NCBI GenBank assembly: GCA_022577435.1
Contig: JAKOON010000051.1
Span: 1,573,501-1,637,500, forward strand
Length of the DNA: 64,000 nt
Reading direction: 5' to 3'
Source of the DNA: Embiotoca jacksoni
Lineage: Eukaryota > Chordata > Actinopteri > Embiotocidae
This document shows, piece after piece, positions 1 through 11,639 of this stretch; positions within the stretch are counted from its first letter, which is position 1; each line of letters starts with the position of its first letter. Under the pieces are notes generated by a model. The model made no database searches, was not told the origin of the DNA, and was given only the letters and a program-made list of their open reading frames with translations. The position numbers and the translations under genes are program-made.

Positions 1-599
1 GATACTACCCATTTTTACCACTCAAACCAATCCATTTTCTATGTAAATATGTCCGTGACCTCCCTCTAGTTTGACTGTTTTTTTGTTTTTTTTGGCAAGA
101 TCATCAGTTGAGGCTCAGCATGCTGGCCGGTACTCTAACCAAGAAGCTGAACTGGCCTGGTAAGACACTAATTCAGAGACACCAGGATAAAGCTGTGCAT
201 GTTTGGTAAGTTATTGTCAGGAAAAAATTTAGAAAACTGTTAAAGGTACAATATATAACTTTTGTGCACTAAAATAGACCTATGTTAGATATTTTGTTGA
301 GTTTAAGTATTACATTTATCCCAAATACTTCCAACAATTTTCAAACCCAGTGTAGTTTGACTCTAGGTAACGGTGTGTTTCATTAGGTCACCTGTCAGTG
401 TTTTTTCTGAGCGTTGCCTCCAACATGCAAATAAAGTACTTATTTCACTAAATAAGGCAGAGGAAATAAAGGGGACACATTCAATAAGAATCTTCAGATG
501 GAGCTCATTGAGCTTCAGTCTGATTGACAACTCCAAAACAAGAGCTGTTCCCTGACTGGACTTCGACAGGTGGGTTCCAGCTGACACAAGTCATAATGG
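1..599. other. unassigned AT-rich non-coding DNA
   Basis: No gene or recognisable element is seen. The open frames here are short, overlap on both strands and match no family I know. The stretch near 243-330, starting with a pyrimidine-poor AAAGGTACAATATATAAC segment, resembles the ends of fish dispersed repeats, but no second copy long enough to align was found in the window. Confidence 0.4.
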
Positions 600-850
600 T
601 GTCATTATCTAAATTCACTCCCGATCAGTGAGCACTTCTGAAAATAAGTTAATCATTAATAGATATTACCCCCAAAAATGAAAGGTACATATGCAGTGCC
701 TGGTTTGAGTGGCAGGCCTGGGGTGCAGTCAGGTTTATAGTATAGGTTGTCAGGCGTAGTGTCCTCAGGTTCACAGTCAGATCCACACCTCACTCCGTCC
801 CAGCTCGTCCAAACATGGTCACATCTGGCTCCGAGGACCTGAGCCTTCAA
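600..850 (-). repeat. dispersed repeat family A, copy 1
   Basis: Read on the minus strand, this stretch aligns over about 200 bases with 13745-13960 on the plus strand. Shared landmarks in the same order are GTGACCATRTTTGGACGAGC, a GTGGATCTGAC block, CCTGATGATACTACG-like and CACCACAGGCCTG-like blocks, then a run of Cs and As near ACGCCCCCAAAAAC. The family is non-coding and looks like a non-autonomous DNA element or old retroposon. I could not define terminal repeats or a target duplication, so the class is open. A minus-strand open frame across it is incidental. Confidence 0.55.
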
Positions 851-2029
851 ATCAGCAGTTCACAGCCCAATGGGTGGGTTACTACTGGAATACCCATCAA
901 TTCTCATGGTCCGTAGAAAAGACTGAAAAAGTGTGTTATTTGAACAATGCCCAAATCTGTTACAAATGATCCTTGAATGATTCATACAACAGTTTCCTGA
1001 TTTTCAGAATGGTTGCTTAGAATTGAACAAACTCCTGTTATTGCCAGCGTCGCTAATTATAGGGACAAATAAATAAACGTGATCTTTATGTGGAACTAGG
1101 ACAGACAACTGTTCTGTTATTTTTTTTTCCCTGGGGGGGGTATTGATTGATTGATATGTACCTGATTCAAATCAAATAATTGTTGTACCAAAAATATCTG
1201 AACAAATATTAGGTCCTTTGAAGCAGCAAACATGAAACTGTGGGCCATAATCTGTTTTACGTCTTTACTGAACATGAGAAATGTATTATAATTCTGTACA
1301 TTGTCAAAATGCAAATATGATACATGATGTGGCTGAAGTACAATGATAACATGGAGTTTGTTAAATCTTGTGTTTGTAATAATAAACTGTAGATCCGTAG
1401 CAGTTCAGTTTGTTGGTGTCTGAATGTCGTGGTGCTGCATTAGAAAGCAAGTGTGAAATAATTTGCAATCAATTACTCCTGTTTTTCTATGTCATGTCAG
1501 TATAAAGTTAATTTTAATGAAATGACAAAGCAGCGATGTGCTACATTTACATTTTACCCAGATGGATGCCCACATGCTTTAAAGTTTTTATTTGAATTCC
1601 TAACTTAGACAAGCTGTCAGTGAGCGTCACCAATGCAAGCAGTGTGAAACACGTTTCACGAGAGAAACTCATTTAAGAAGAGAGGCTGAATGTGCTGATG
1701 GAAGCAGGTAGTGCTTTCACAACCATTAAGCAGAACAGGGAACATAAAGATTCAGCATACTGTACTCAGCCTAAGGCGCAGAATTAAAACAAACACCGGC
1801 ATTAAAGGTACATTTCCACAGCCTCGGACATCTCACTGTGACATGAAACAGAGTATTAAACTATTGCAGGAGAGGAAGAACTGCAAGTGTATAAAAAAGA
1901 AGGAGTCTCATTTGCACCATATTTATATTGCTTCATGTAGAAGAGTGGGTCTCTCTTTCCCTCGCTCTTTTGTTTGCAGACGTTTTACCGGCTGGATTTA
2001 ATGAAACTTAAACTGCTGGGTGGCACCGG
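851..2029. other. unassigned non-coding DNA
   Basis: AT-rich sequence without a recognisable gene or element. A plus-strand frame at 1711-2001 has no recognisable domain and no good start context, and I treat it as chance. Confidence 0.4.
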
Positions 2030-2270
2030 CCATCGCTACATCTAGGCAGGTATCCACTTCTTGACTACACATGGCCTATCTCCTCCTGGAGCCGGCTCAG
2101 TGTCGGCTGGTGGTCCAAAACGTGGCGCAACCTGTTTCCTCAGCACAGAAGGTGATTGGGGCTCAGTGTCTTTGGCACTAGAGCATGTGGACTGGAGGAG
2201 GTGGGGATTGAACTACCAACCCTGCCTCATCTGACCTGCAGCTGTTGGTAAGGAAACCGATTACGCATTT
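2030..2270 (-). mobile_element. tRNA-derived SINE, head and body fragment
   Basis: On the minus strand the segment around 2195-2245 carries a B-box-like GGTAGTTCAATCCCC followed by CTCCTCCAGTCCACATG and then AAAGACACTGAGCCCCAATC. That order (tRNA-like 3' half with pol III B box, then a conserved CTCCAGTCCRCATG body) is typical of a common teleost tRNA-derived SINE. The same family is represented by its other end at 21705-21850 and 63895-63980. The A box is too diverged to call and the 3' portion (toward 2030) is weak. It would have depended on a LINE partner for mobility. Confidence 0.5.
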
Positions 2271-2431
2271 GATTACTAAATTTCATTAGTTTTGGTAACA
2301 GAACATGTGGTTGAATAGTGTTCAATACTGATGAATAGTCGACAAACAGTAATCTTACAAAACAACCGTGGTTTTCCAGGTGTTTATGCATGTTATCCAT
2401 GTATCCGAGAGAAAAATATGTTTTCAGAGGC

Positions 2432-2600
2432 CTGTACTACGAAGCAGATTCAACATACTCGGGATATCTGTCCGTTATCTGGTTTAACAAAACCCAACAA
2501 ATGAGATAACGCTAAGCGGTCACACAAAGCTGGTTACCAACTCAGTGTATTAACCCAGGGTTTCTCAATCCAGCTACGAGCGTGTTCACATTAAAGGGAA
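2432..2600. mobile_element. MITE-like repeat, one end only
   Basis: The block starting AGGCCTGTACTACGAAGC and continuing to a segment with AACCCAGGGTTTCTCAATCC recalls a palindromic non-autonomous DNA element that is very common in teleosts. The expected inverted partner of the left end is not present downstream, so the copy appears truncated on the right. No target duplication can be named. The assignment rests on recognising the left terminus only. Confidence 0.4.
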
Positions 2601-5359
2601 GGTGTTTACAGCATCAAACATGAACACGTGTACTGGCAGTGAGCAGCATACTTTACAAACGAAGAGCAAACTATAATCTTACAAAAATATGAGGAAGTGA
2701 AACACACAATCCAGACTGAAAGCAGCTGCCAAATAATGGAAAGATGTACTAAAAGAAAACAAACAAAATCACAGAATGAGTGATTGTATTGAAAGGCTTG
2801 TAATAGCTGTAACTTTCCCATCAGCACACGGGAGGATTTGACTATAATTACATGTGTGTATCCCATTAAATTCATGTATTCTTTGATGTATTCTCCTGAT
2901 GTGTTTGGCAGTTTTAGTCTCATCCTTTCACCTGTAGCCCTGCCGGTGTCAAACAGACTCAGGAGTAAATATATAAATATAAAAACATTAAAGTGATATA
3001 TTAGCTTCAAGTCATATCTTATAAGTGCAACAAGTACAAGGACTTAGTGCTTCATTCAGTTTCTCTTGTGGGATGACATCAATAAAAAACAATGAAATGG
3101 AATTGATAGTTGGAGGTTTTTCTCTTTATAATCACCTATGTATGTTTTTTTGTATATACTTACCTATACATATATGTTATACCTAATCCAGTTTTGATTG
3201 AATATTAATCTTTGAATGTTTGTTAATAGGAGTATTGATTTTGTGTAGTTCACAGTATAAAGTGTGGGTTGTGAGTGTCAGTCACAGGTCAGCATGATGT
3301 TAGTGGACCCTTTGTGTCACTACACAGGAAAACAGCAGCTGATGAGCAGAAACGTGCATTTTCAATTGTAGTGAATAAGATTCATGAAAGAAATGTGTTG
3401 TAATGCATAGGATTTATGACAAACATGGTTAATTGGACTCATGATGGCGATGTGTAGGCATGTAACTTCCTGAGGAACTCAACAATAGAAACAATGAGAT
3501 CTGAATAGGTTATAAAGACAGCGCCGGATAATTTCACTTCAAGTGCTCTCATGAGATCACTCGGTGTTGAGACCCTTGATTTCAATAAACCGACCTTGAT
3601 TCAGACTCCGAATACTGTGAGTAGTGTGAAGGGACCCGGCCAGTTAGGCCCCGGTGAAGAATTTCCACCACGGATATCTCATCTAAAATTTGCCGGAGAA
3701 AAGCACAAATTCTGAATACTCTACCATCCACAAATACCCTCAGACTCCCCATGCATCAAACTCCACCAGATCTTCTACAAATGGTGAGGACATTTTCCAA
3801 GAGAATTTATTGGGTTAGAGTCGGTTAGCTCTGCAGTATAAGTTACCAAGGCGATGTATCCTGGTAAGAAATGAACCTTCCACGTCCTGAAAACCCAGAG
3901 TTAAACCGTAAGTTACCTTGATAACCATAAATCCTGCTTCAGGTGTCCCCAAACTGCAGTACACAGGGGAGATGAAGTGAGACCAAAAACAGGAAGTGGA
4001 GGTCTTTCGATGAAGGTGATTCATCTTTGTCCTTGAGTGATATTTACTTGTTCAAAAGGAGTAAGCATGCTTACATTGTTATTTCTCTAAAGAAATACCA
4101 AATGATGTACATTAACACATTTGTTTCAAAGTAAAAAGTGTGTTGTTTATCGCAGATGATAAGTTAGAGGCTGTTTCCATTTAGCTATTTCAATCCGGAC
4201 GTGACCTGGCCGTGATCAGACATTATATTTCCACCACATTACATTACCCCCCTGTTAGCTTGATAAACTGTTCGTCTCTGTGGCTTCCAGACACCATCTA
4301 TGTTGCTGTTGCCTAGCAAAGATGTTTTTACAATTGAACCACTGGAACATCGAGCATACAGTTCACATGACTTCCCATGTTGTAACCGCGAGCTCTCGAG
4401 TTCCATTTGAAAGCAGCGACTGTTTCAATTCAGCGGTCCCATCCTTTGTAAGACGTATCCTTGGAAAGTGTGGACTTCATTGACAGAGTAGGCTGTAAAG
4501 GCCGAACTGAAAGAGACGGCCTTCTCATTGCCTCATCAGCTGACACTATGACACAAAACTACCTTCATACTGTTACAGATATAAGGATCCATGAAATGTT
4601 AACTCTAGGTAAATGTCACAGATGAATAGAAGGCATTAAGGTGTTCTGTAGAACCGAAGTCTGTTGGGTTGTGTGTTATGCCTCCATTATTGATGAGCTC
4701 TGCCTTATGGATGTTTCCAGTCGACTGTGCAGTACAGCTCCTCTGTGATCAAGTGGGTGTTCTTCCTCTTCTGCTTGCCAGTGAGAGCTGGATGCCAGCT
4801 TGTTGTCCGCGGGGAAGATGGAGTATGACTGACGACAGTCTATCTGTCATCTGGCCCGTTCTCCCAACTCAGTCCACAAAACAAACTCACCCATCGCCAA
4901 AATACACACGACTCAACAACAAACTCCTCCTCTTAGTGCAGTCACTCAACTTTCCATCGAATGCTGTTGCATCCCACTACAACATGAGGAAAAGACAATA
5001 AGACACAGCCTCACAATGGTTCCTTTTATGTCTTTATGCCTCCATACTAACCAGAGGCATCATGTTTTCAAGTTGTCAGTCCATACGTACATTTGTCTGT
5101 CCCGTACTTGGTAATGTAATACCTCAAGAATGCTTTGATGTATTTCCTTCAAATTTGGCACACACGTTCACTTGGTCCAAAAGATAGACTGGTTAGATTT
5201 TAGGGGTCAAAGGTCAAGGTCACTTTGTCATTCATAAAAGTAATGTCCTTTTCCCATACAGTACCCATGTTGTTTGAGTAGAAAATGTCCTGTATTCTAA
5301 CTCCAATGCTGAAGTAGTTTTCTCTGGACCCCTTCCTAACCGGACCAGTGATGACATGT
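2601..5359. other. unassigned non-coding DNA with one dispersed-repeat fragment
   Basis: No gene is recognised. At about 5070-5240 there is a block with CTTCAAATTTGGCACACACG followed by GGTCAAAGGTCAAGGTCAC, a signature I associate with an old vertebrate/fish dispersed repeat of uncertain class. The remainder, including open frames at 2606-3010 (minus) and 4669-5001 (plus), shows no domain, no splice-site logic and no codon pattern that would support a gene. Confidence 0.4.
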
Positions 5360-5364
5360 TAGCC

Positions 5365-5548
5365 GTACGTCTTCACTTCACCGCTGGTTGTCGAGGTGGT
5401 GTCCCACTAACAATGTGGGCTTCATTGACAATTGGAATACTTTCTGGGGAAAACCTGGTCTGATCCGGAGAGACGGCATCCATCCTACTTTGGATGGTGC
5501 AGCTCTTCTTCCTAGAAATATGGCCGTGTCTCTTAACAGCCCTAAAAC
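5365..5548 (+). pseudogene. L2 ORF1 remnant, C-terminal end of esterase (SGNH hydrolase) domain
   Basis: In one frame the sequence reads RWLSRWCPTNNVGFIDNW followed by a WGKPGLIRRDGIHPT block and a stop after the SLNSPKT residues. RRDGIHPT holds the DxxH pair (Asp and His) that serves as the catalytic dyad near the C-terminus of SGNH hydrolases; CR1/L2-type LINEs are known to encode such an esterase in ORF1. The GDS block that should lie about 150 residues upstream is not seen, so the copy is 5' truncated or too decayed there. The domain is presumed to act in the ORF1 ribonucleoprotein. Confidence 0.7.
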
Positions 5549-5764
5549 CTGACATCCAGGGTTGAGGCCAGGACGCAGAGCTGCAGTCTTACAGCTCCTC
5601 TGCAGCTTCTTTAGAGCTGTCACTCACCCAAAACCTTCAACATCCTGTAGAGGTTGTGTCTGTACCCAGACCACCTATATTTAAAAAACTCAAGAAAAGA
5701 TGGATCCATAGAAATTTAATACAAATTTATCCTACCAAATTAATGGATCAAAAAAAATCAGACA

Positions 5765-6700
5765 ATTAAAAGCACACTATTAAATATCAGATCTCTCTGG
5801 TCTAAATCTCTGTTAGTAAATGACTTGATAACTGATCATCAGATTGATTTACTCTGTCTCACAGAGACCTGGCTGCAACAGGAAGAATATGTTAGGATTA
5901 ATGAAGCAACTCTTCCCAGTCATATTAATTATCATATTCCTCGAGATTTAGGCCGAGGAGGAGGAGGAGGAGGAGGAGGAAGATGAAGAGGAGGAGGAGG
6001 AAGATGAAGAGGAGGAGGAGGAGGAGTGGCAGCAATCTTCCACTCAAGTTTATCAATTAATCCAAGACCGAAACTTAGTTATAATTCATTTGAGAGTCTG
6101 ACTCTTAGTCTCTCACCCAAACTGGAAAGCAGAGAAACGGATTGTATTGTTGTTGTTTATCTCCCACCTGGTCCTTATTCAGAGTTTCTAACTGAATTCT
6201 GACTTTTTATCAGATTTAGTGCTGAGTTCAGATAAAGTGATGATAGTGGGAGACTTTAACATTCATGTTGACGTGGACAACGACAGCCTCAGTTCTACTT
6301 TCAGCTCATTATTAGATTCTATAGGCTTTTATCAGGATGTAAATAAACCCCGTCACCGTGGTAACCACACCCTCAATCTGGTTATGTCATATGGCATGGA
6401 AACTGAAAATTTAATTGTATTTCCTTCAAACCCTGTTTTGTCGGACCACTTCTTATTAACATTTGAAGTTTCAATAATGGACTACACAGACTGTGGGAAT
6501 AAATCCCACAACAGTAGATGTCTGTCAGATGATGTCGTGGCCAAGTTTAAGGAAGCAGTTACATGCTTATCCTCTTCGATGCCGTGTGTTAAAGCAGTGG
6601 AAGACATCTACGTTGATCTTAGTCCCACACAAGTGGATCATCTGGTAGAAAACACTGCAGCATCTCTGCTACAACTCTAGATGATGTTGCCCCTCTGAAG
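5765..6700 (+). pseudogene. L2 endonuclease domain remnant
   Basis: The reading opens with NIRSLWSKS and CLTETWLQ (catalytic Glu of the APE-like endonuclease), continues through an IPRDLGRGGGG tract, then VVVYLPPGPYSEF, MIVGDFNIHVD (metal/phosphate-binding Asp-Asn) and finally NPVLSDHFLLTFEV, whose S-D-H is the catalytic Asp-His pair. All signature residues survive, but the frame is broken near 5950-6060, where a purine-rich microsatellite has grown out of the glycine codons, and again near 6200. It would nick target DNA to prime reverse transcription. The N-terminal half up to the Gly tract is uninterrupted. Confidence 0.8.
5957..6026 (+). repeat. (GGA/GAA)n purine microsatellite inside the L2 endonuclease
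   Basis: Runs of GAG GAG GAG and GAA GAT GAA GAG alternate over about 70 bases. The run starts at the glycine codons (GRGGG) normally found at this point in the endonuclease and resumes with the coding sequence for AAIFHSSL-like residues, so it appears to be an expansion of codons already there rather than an insertion. Confidence 0.8.
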
Positions 6701-8562
6701 AAGAGAGTCATGAACCAGAGGAAGTTGTCTCCATGGTACAACTCAGAACTACGCTCTGCTAGGCAGCGACTAGAAAGATGGAAAGGAAATGGAGTTCCAC
6801 TAATTTAGACGAATTTCACCTTTCTGGAAGGAGAGTCTAATATTATGTAAGAAAGCTCTTGGTAAGGCCAGAACTTTATATTATTCATCATTAATAGAGG
6901 ACAACAAGAACAACCCCAGGTTTCTTTTCAGCACTGTAGCAGGCTGACAAAGAGTCCCAGTTCTGTTGAGCCCTCTATTCCTTCAGCGCTCAGAATTAAT
7001 GACTTCATTAACTTCTTTACTAATAAAATTCTTACTATCAGGGAGAGAATCGGGCAGACCCTTCCTGACACCATCACTGATGTGATGTTCATCATAGCAC
7101 AGAAACAGCTCTGGTGAAAGTTACTAATGACCTTTTATTAGCCTCAGATAATGGACTGCATAAACTTCCATTGTTATGCAGATGACACTCAGCTATATAC
7201 AGAGGGTTCTCAACTTACGAACATTCGAGTTATGAACATTCGTAGATACGAACAACCGCTGACGGATGTCCATAAATGTTCGTAAAATGCCGTATTGTGT
7301 TCGCAAGTTCGTATTTTGTACAGCGCGCCACATCCGACTGATTCCCCTTTCTGCCGCAACCCACGCCGAGCAGCACTGGCTCATCTCCAACACTTCGTTC
7401 GTTGCTCCAACACTCACTTCGTTGTTGTGTTCATCTTAGTTCGTACCATCTTGGATACTTTACCGTTTCTCATATATTTATCACCCATTTCTCACGTGTT
7501 TATCATGCCTAAGAAAGCAAATGCTAGTGCTAAATGCTTAATGCTAAATGCTAATTTAATATATAACGACTTACGAACAATTCAGCTTACGAACAGCTGT
7601 TCGGAACGCATTGTGTTCGTAGGTTGAGAATCTGCTGTATTTCTATAAAACCAGATGAAACTAATCAGTTAGTAAAACTTGAAGCCTGTCTAAAAGACAT
7701 AAAGGCCTGGATGACCAAAAACTTCCTGCTTCTAAATTCAGACAAAACAGAAGTTATTGTACTTGGTCCTAAACACCTCAGAAACTCTTTCTGTAATCAC
7801 TTAGTTACTCTAGATGACGTTGTCTTGGCCTCCAGCAAAACTGTGAGGAACCTTGGAGTCATCTTTGATGAGGATTTGTCCTTTAGACACCACATAAAGC
7901 AAATCTCAAGAACTGCCTTCTTTCATTTATGTAATATTAATAAAATCAGGAAAATCCTTCCTCAGCGTGACGCAGAAAAACTCATTCATGCGTTTGTTAC
8001 TTCTAGACTAGATTATTGTAATTCCTTGTTGTTAGGATGTCCAAATTACTCATTAAAAACCTGCAGCTGATCCAAAATGCTGCAGCAAGAGTACTGACGG
8101 GATTTAGCAAGAGAGATCATATTTCTCCAGTTTTATCTTCTCTTCACTGACTTCCTGTGAAATCAAGAATAGAATTTAAAATTCTCTTGATGACTTACAA
8201 AGCTCTACATGACCAGGCTCCATCATATCTTAGAGATCTTATAGAACCATATAATCCCAGCAGAGCACTTCTCTCTCAGTACGCTGGTCTACTTGTGGTT
8301 CCTAGAGTTTCCAGAAGTAGAATGGGAGGCGGAGCTTCAGTTTTCAGGCTCCTCCCCTGTGGAACCAGCTCCCAGTTTGTGTTGGAGGGGCAGAAACCCT
8401 CTCTAGCTTTAAGATTAGACTCAAAACGTTCCTTTTTGATACAGCCTATAGTTAGGGCTGGCTCAGGTAGACCTGAACCAACCCTTAGTTATGCTGTTAT
8501 AGGCCGAGGCTGCTGGAGGACCTCGTTACATGCTGAGCTTCTTTTCTTTCCTCCTACTCTTT
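6701..8562 (+). pseudogene. L2 reverse transcriptase and C-terminal region, internally deleted and interrupted
   Basis: Recognisable blocks in order: RKLSPWYNSELRSARQRLER at about 6718-6777, then LVKVTNDLLLASDNG just before 7155, then directly CYADDTQLY at about 7173-7199. Between the last two, a full-length L2 has RT motifs including the first catalytic Asp (motif A) and the motif B glycine block; they are missing, a deletion of some 90 codons by my estimate. After the MITE insertion the frame resumes with KPDETNQLVKLEACLKDIKA and NSDKTEVIVLGP, and further on LIQNAAARVLTG, HWLPVKSRIEFKIL, YKALHDQAPSYL and FRLLPCGTSS in the C-terminal region, with small frameshifts near 8040 and 8150. The enzyme would have copied LINE RNA at the nicked target; this copy cannot. 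Confidence 0.8.
7200..7637. mobile_element. TA-flanked MITE, Tigger/pogo-like, inserted in L2 RT
   Basis: The 438-bp insert begins CAGAGGGTTCTCAACTTACG and its other end, read inward on the opposite strand, is CAGCAGATTCTCAACCTACG, so about 24-bp terminal inverted repeats match at most positions. TA dinucleotides flank it at 7198-7199 and 7638-7639. TA duplication plus CAG-starting ends fit the pogo/Tigger branch of the Tc1/mariner superfamily. No transposase domain is present. A short internal start ATGCCTAAGAAAGCAAATGC at 7506 may be the leftover beginning of a transposase gene, which is inference. Without the insert and one TA, the L2 frame reads through the site. Confidence 0.85.
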
Positions 8563-9170
8563 AACTGACTCATACCTCACCATCTTCTTCTCTCCCATAG
8601 TTTCTTCTTATTATCTGTTGTCTCCATTCAGTTCCTTCACTCGTGTAGTTTCTGTTCTTTCTTTTCCAGATGTCCCATCATGGAGCTGCATGTCTCTGCT
8701 CTGTGATTGTCGTCTCCACCAACAGTTCTTCTCTTCTATCTCTATGCTGTCCTTTTCTCTCTCTGCTCTCCTCTCATCTCAACCGGTCGAGGCAGATGTT
8801 CTCCCCCTCTGAGTCTGGTTCTGTTAACAGATACTCCGCCCACCTCTGAGTCTGGTTCTGTTAACAGATGCTCCGCCCACCTCTGAGTCTGGTTCTGTTA
8901 ACAGATGCTCCGCCCACCTCTGATCCTGGTTCTGTCAGAGGTTTCTTCCTGTTAAAGGGAGTTTGTCTTCCCTCTGTTGGAGGTTTTTCTCCCTTAAAGA
9001 GGAGTTTTTTCCCTCCTAGCTTATGTGGGAATTGTTGAATTGTTGGTTTCTCTGTATAATATTGTAAAGTCTTGCTGTAAGGACTTTAATGTGTTAAGTG
9101 CCATGACATAACCTGTGTTGTGATTTGGCACTATATAAATAAAATTGAACTGAATTGAATTGAATTGAGA
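8563..9170 (+). other. L2 3' UTR and tail
   Basis: Non-coding end of the LINE, with the sequence GTTTCTTCCTGTTAAAGGGA and TTATGTGGGAATTGTTGAAT blocks that recur (minus strand) at 31041-31160. It ends with a polymerase-slippage tail of TGAAT units, the type of end by which L2-like reverse transcriptases recognise their template. Confidence 0.75.
8807..8936 (+). repeat. 37-bp tandem repeat, about 3.5 copies, in L2 3' UTR
   Basis: Copies start at 8807, 8844, 8881 and 8918, exactly 37 bases apart. The unit contains CTCTGAGTCTGGTTCTGTTA followed by ACAGATGCTCCGCCCAC. The first three copies are near identical and the last is partial and diverged. Only one unit occurs at the matching place in the L2 copy at 31.2 kb, so this is a local amplification. 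Confidence 0.9.
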
Positions 9171-11639
9171 CAACCACAGATTTCAACTGAAGTTTAAACA
9201 CTCAACATTGACACGTTTTGTGACTCTGGTTTATTCCAAACACTGTCTACTGCAGGATGAAATCCACAAACATCATGCATGATTTTAAATATTGTCAGCT
9301 ACAGAGAAAGGTCTATCTATCCACCCATCAATGCTCCTGTGGGTCCACAATAATGTGGCTGAGGGTATCTTCATTTTACCATTACAGCCTTGATTTTATT
9401 GGTTTTTGCTGAATAACATGTTGTATGACAGCATACAGACACAAACACAAATTTCACAGTCAGCTTGTAAATGATGGCAGGAATGAGTTGGGGTTCAATC
9501 AGTCTCACTGTGGCTTCATGCCAGATACTCCTAAAGGTTCCCAGGAAATTTGTAACTCGTCAGCGGTTTTGCAAGTAAAATTGTTCCTTTGATGGTAGCA
9601 GATCATCAAACTAAACTCATTCATTTTGCCATAGTATCGGCAGAGTGTTTCACAAACTCATGTCCCACTTGATGGAGGTTGAGCACGGCACAATGAAGGG
9701 AAATGAGAGCTCCACACTATTTTGGGAACAACAGTCATTTTGTATTTTAAAGGCCTTTGCACTCAGAGAGGAAACTGGATCCATTGTTCGACACACATTT
9801 GCACAGTGCATTATTTGTGTGAAAAGATTTAATTTTTTTAAAGTGTTTTGCCATTGCTGAAAATGCAGAAATCCCAGCAGTGGGTCGGCAAACCTTCAAA
9901 CAAACAGGCAGCATGCTTGATGAGAGAAAAGACGGAGAGAAGCAGAACAAAAACAAATCCAGCACAATCTTACTCATCAAACCACTAAAAGGCGTCAAAA
10001 GAACATCTTGGATTATTACCGCCTTAGAGAACAGAGATGCATTTTGAAAATGATCCCCCTAATCTGTAAACATGCTGGAATCCTTGTTGTCAAAGGAGAA
10101 ATCCTCAAATCATTTTAGTGCATAACGGCCTTTTTAGCAAAACTGGGTCGTTTTAGTTAATTTACCTATTGCACAAGACTTTTCATTTCTTTCCAGAGGC
10201 AGATGCTCAAATGGCATTTCTAAAATAGGAAATGAAATCTGGACGAGCAGCTTAACAGATGAGCAAAAGGCACATAAACCAAACTGCTATGGGGAAGAAA
10301 TCAAGGCTGTTCAAACATTTGTCTGAGACTTCTGTATAGGTTACAGAAAGAGAGACATCAAAGAAATGCAATTTAAAGCCAAAACATGCAGAATCTAACG
10401 TAAGATAAACAAATAAATAAAAACAAAAAATCTGATTTGATATGGAGTATAAGAGGAGTCTCATCATTTGATTCGAAAAAGGAAAGGATGCAAGGCAGCT
10501 ACTGTAATGATCAAAGAGCATTCAGCAGAGAGTGGAAGCTTCACTTAAACACCTAAATTCAAACTGAATTGTATCTTCAAATCCATCACTCAGGAGCTGC
10601 AGTGTTGTGTTAGTGAAGTGCCACCCTCGCCATGCTTTCACCGGAAGAGCAGAGGGACAAAAAAGCCCATAAACACATAACACAGCGAGGAAAAGTTTGA
10701 TGTTAAATGTTTAATGAAGTCACAACCATATTTTTTTTAATAATACAAGAATAAATTAGGAAAATATTTGCTTGTTTTTAAACATAGCTCATTTCGCAGC
10801 AGCAAAAAGGAATTTCAGAAAAACTGTGTGAAGGCGAGGCGTGACCCTCCTTCAGTTTGCTGACAAACTCTCTTGTATATTTGCTTTAAATTTTAATTGT
10901 GTAGTAAATTATTAAGAGCGTTAGAGCTTGGCTCAGCCTCCCCAGGCCGCAAGCTAGCCATGCAATAGCTCAGCAACAGTGCGTTCATATGCACAGGACC
11001 CATCCCTGTCACCATGTCGGCTGCTCCACAGCCACGTTCGGATAAAACATGATAAACTGCTTTGAAGATTAATCTGATAAGGCCCGGCACCACAGTGAAT
11101 ACATGAAAGATGTCACATGGTTTGTAGGAGAGACTTGGACATTATAACAGCATCCTCTTCAAGGTCTGTGCTGTCTTCTTCACAGGAGCTGCCTGTTGAG
11201 GGGCAGAGACACACAGGGCATCCTCAGCCTCTAATCTTTTTAGGGGGAAAGTAATTTGCACCGTGCATTTCATCTTACATTTTCAGACTTTTCAAGCTTT
11301 CATAGTGAGCAGCATATTAAAACAACACTCTGAAATACACCGTGTAGTTGTATGCCAGGCTTTGGGCATCCCTGAGCAAATTATATTTAGATTTTTGAAG
11401 AGAAATGTCTGGGTAACTTTCTTTTTCTAGTTACTGAGATCTCAGAACTTCAGCAACTCATTACGCCTTAATTGACTTGTCAGGACTTGTAATGCAATTA
11501 TCCACTGATGACGGAAGATGCTTGATAACAACTTGTTTAATTCAAGATAACACCATCATCTGGTTACAATTTTAAAAACACTTAAATGGGTGTGAACAGT
11601 TGTCACTTTCAGAAAAACTCCTGTAGTAAAGTTTTTTGT
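9171..11639. other. unassigned non-coding DNA
   Basis: Moderately AT-rich, no recognisable repeat with a second copy here, no convincing gene. Short open frames on both strands overlap each other and look like chance. Confidence 0.4.

Larger units (their letters stand above)
5360..9170 (+). mobile_element. L2-type LINE (non-LTR retrotransposon), degenerate, nearly full length
   Basis: A 3.8-kb plus-strand element carrying, in order, the tail of an ORF1 esterase, an apurinic-type endonuclease, a reverse transcriptase with C-terminal region, a long 3' UTR and a short-repeat tail of TGAAT units ending near 9168. The segment TTGGCACTATATAAATAAAA just before the tail is characteristic of fish L2 elements. 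The copy is dead: it has stops and frameshifts throughout, has lost the part of the RT that bears the first catalytic Asp, and carries a DNA transposon insertion at 7200-7637. Its own 3' UTR family recurs on the minus strand at 30986-31390. Confidence 0.85.
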
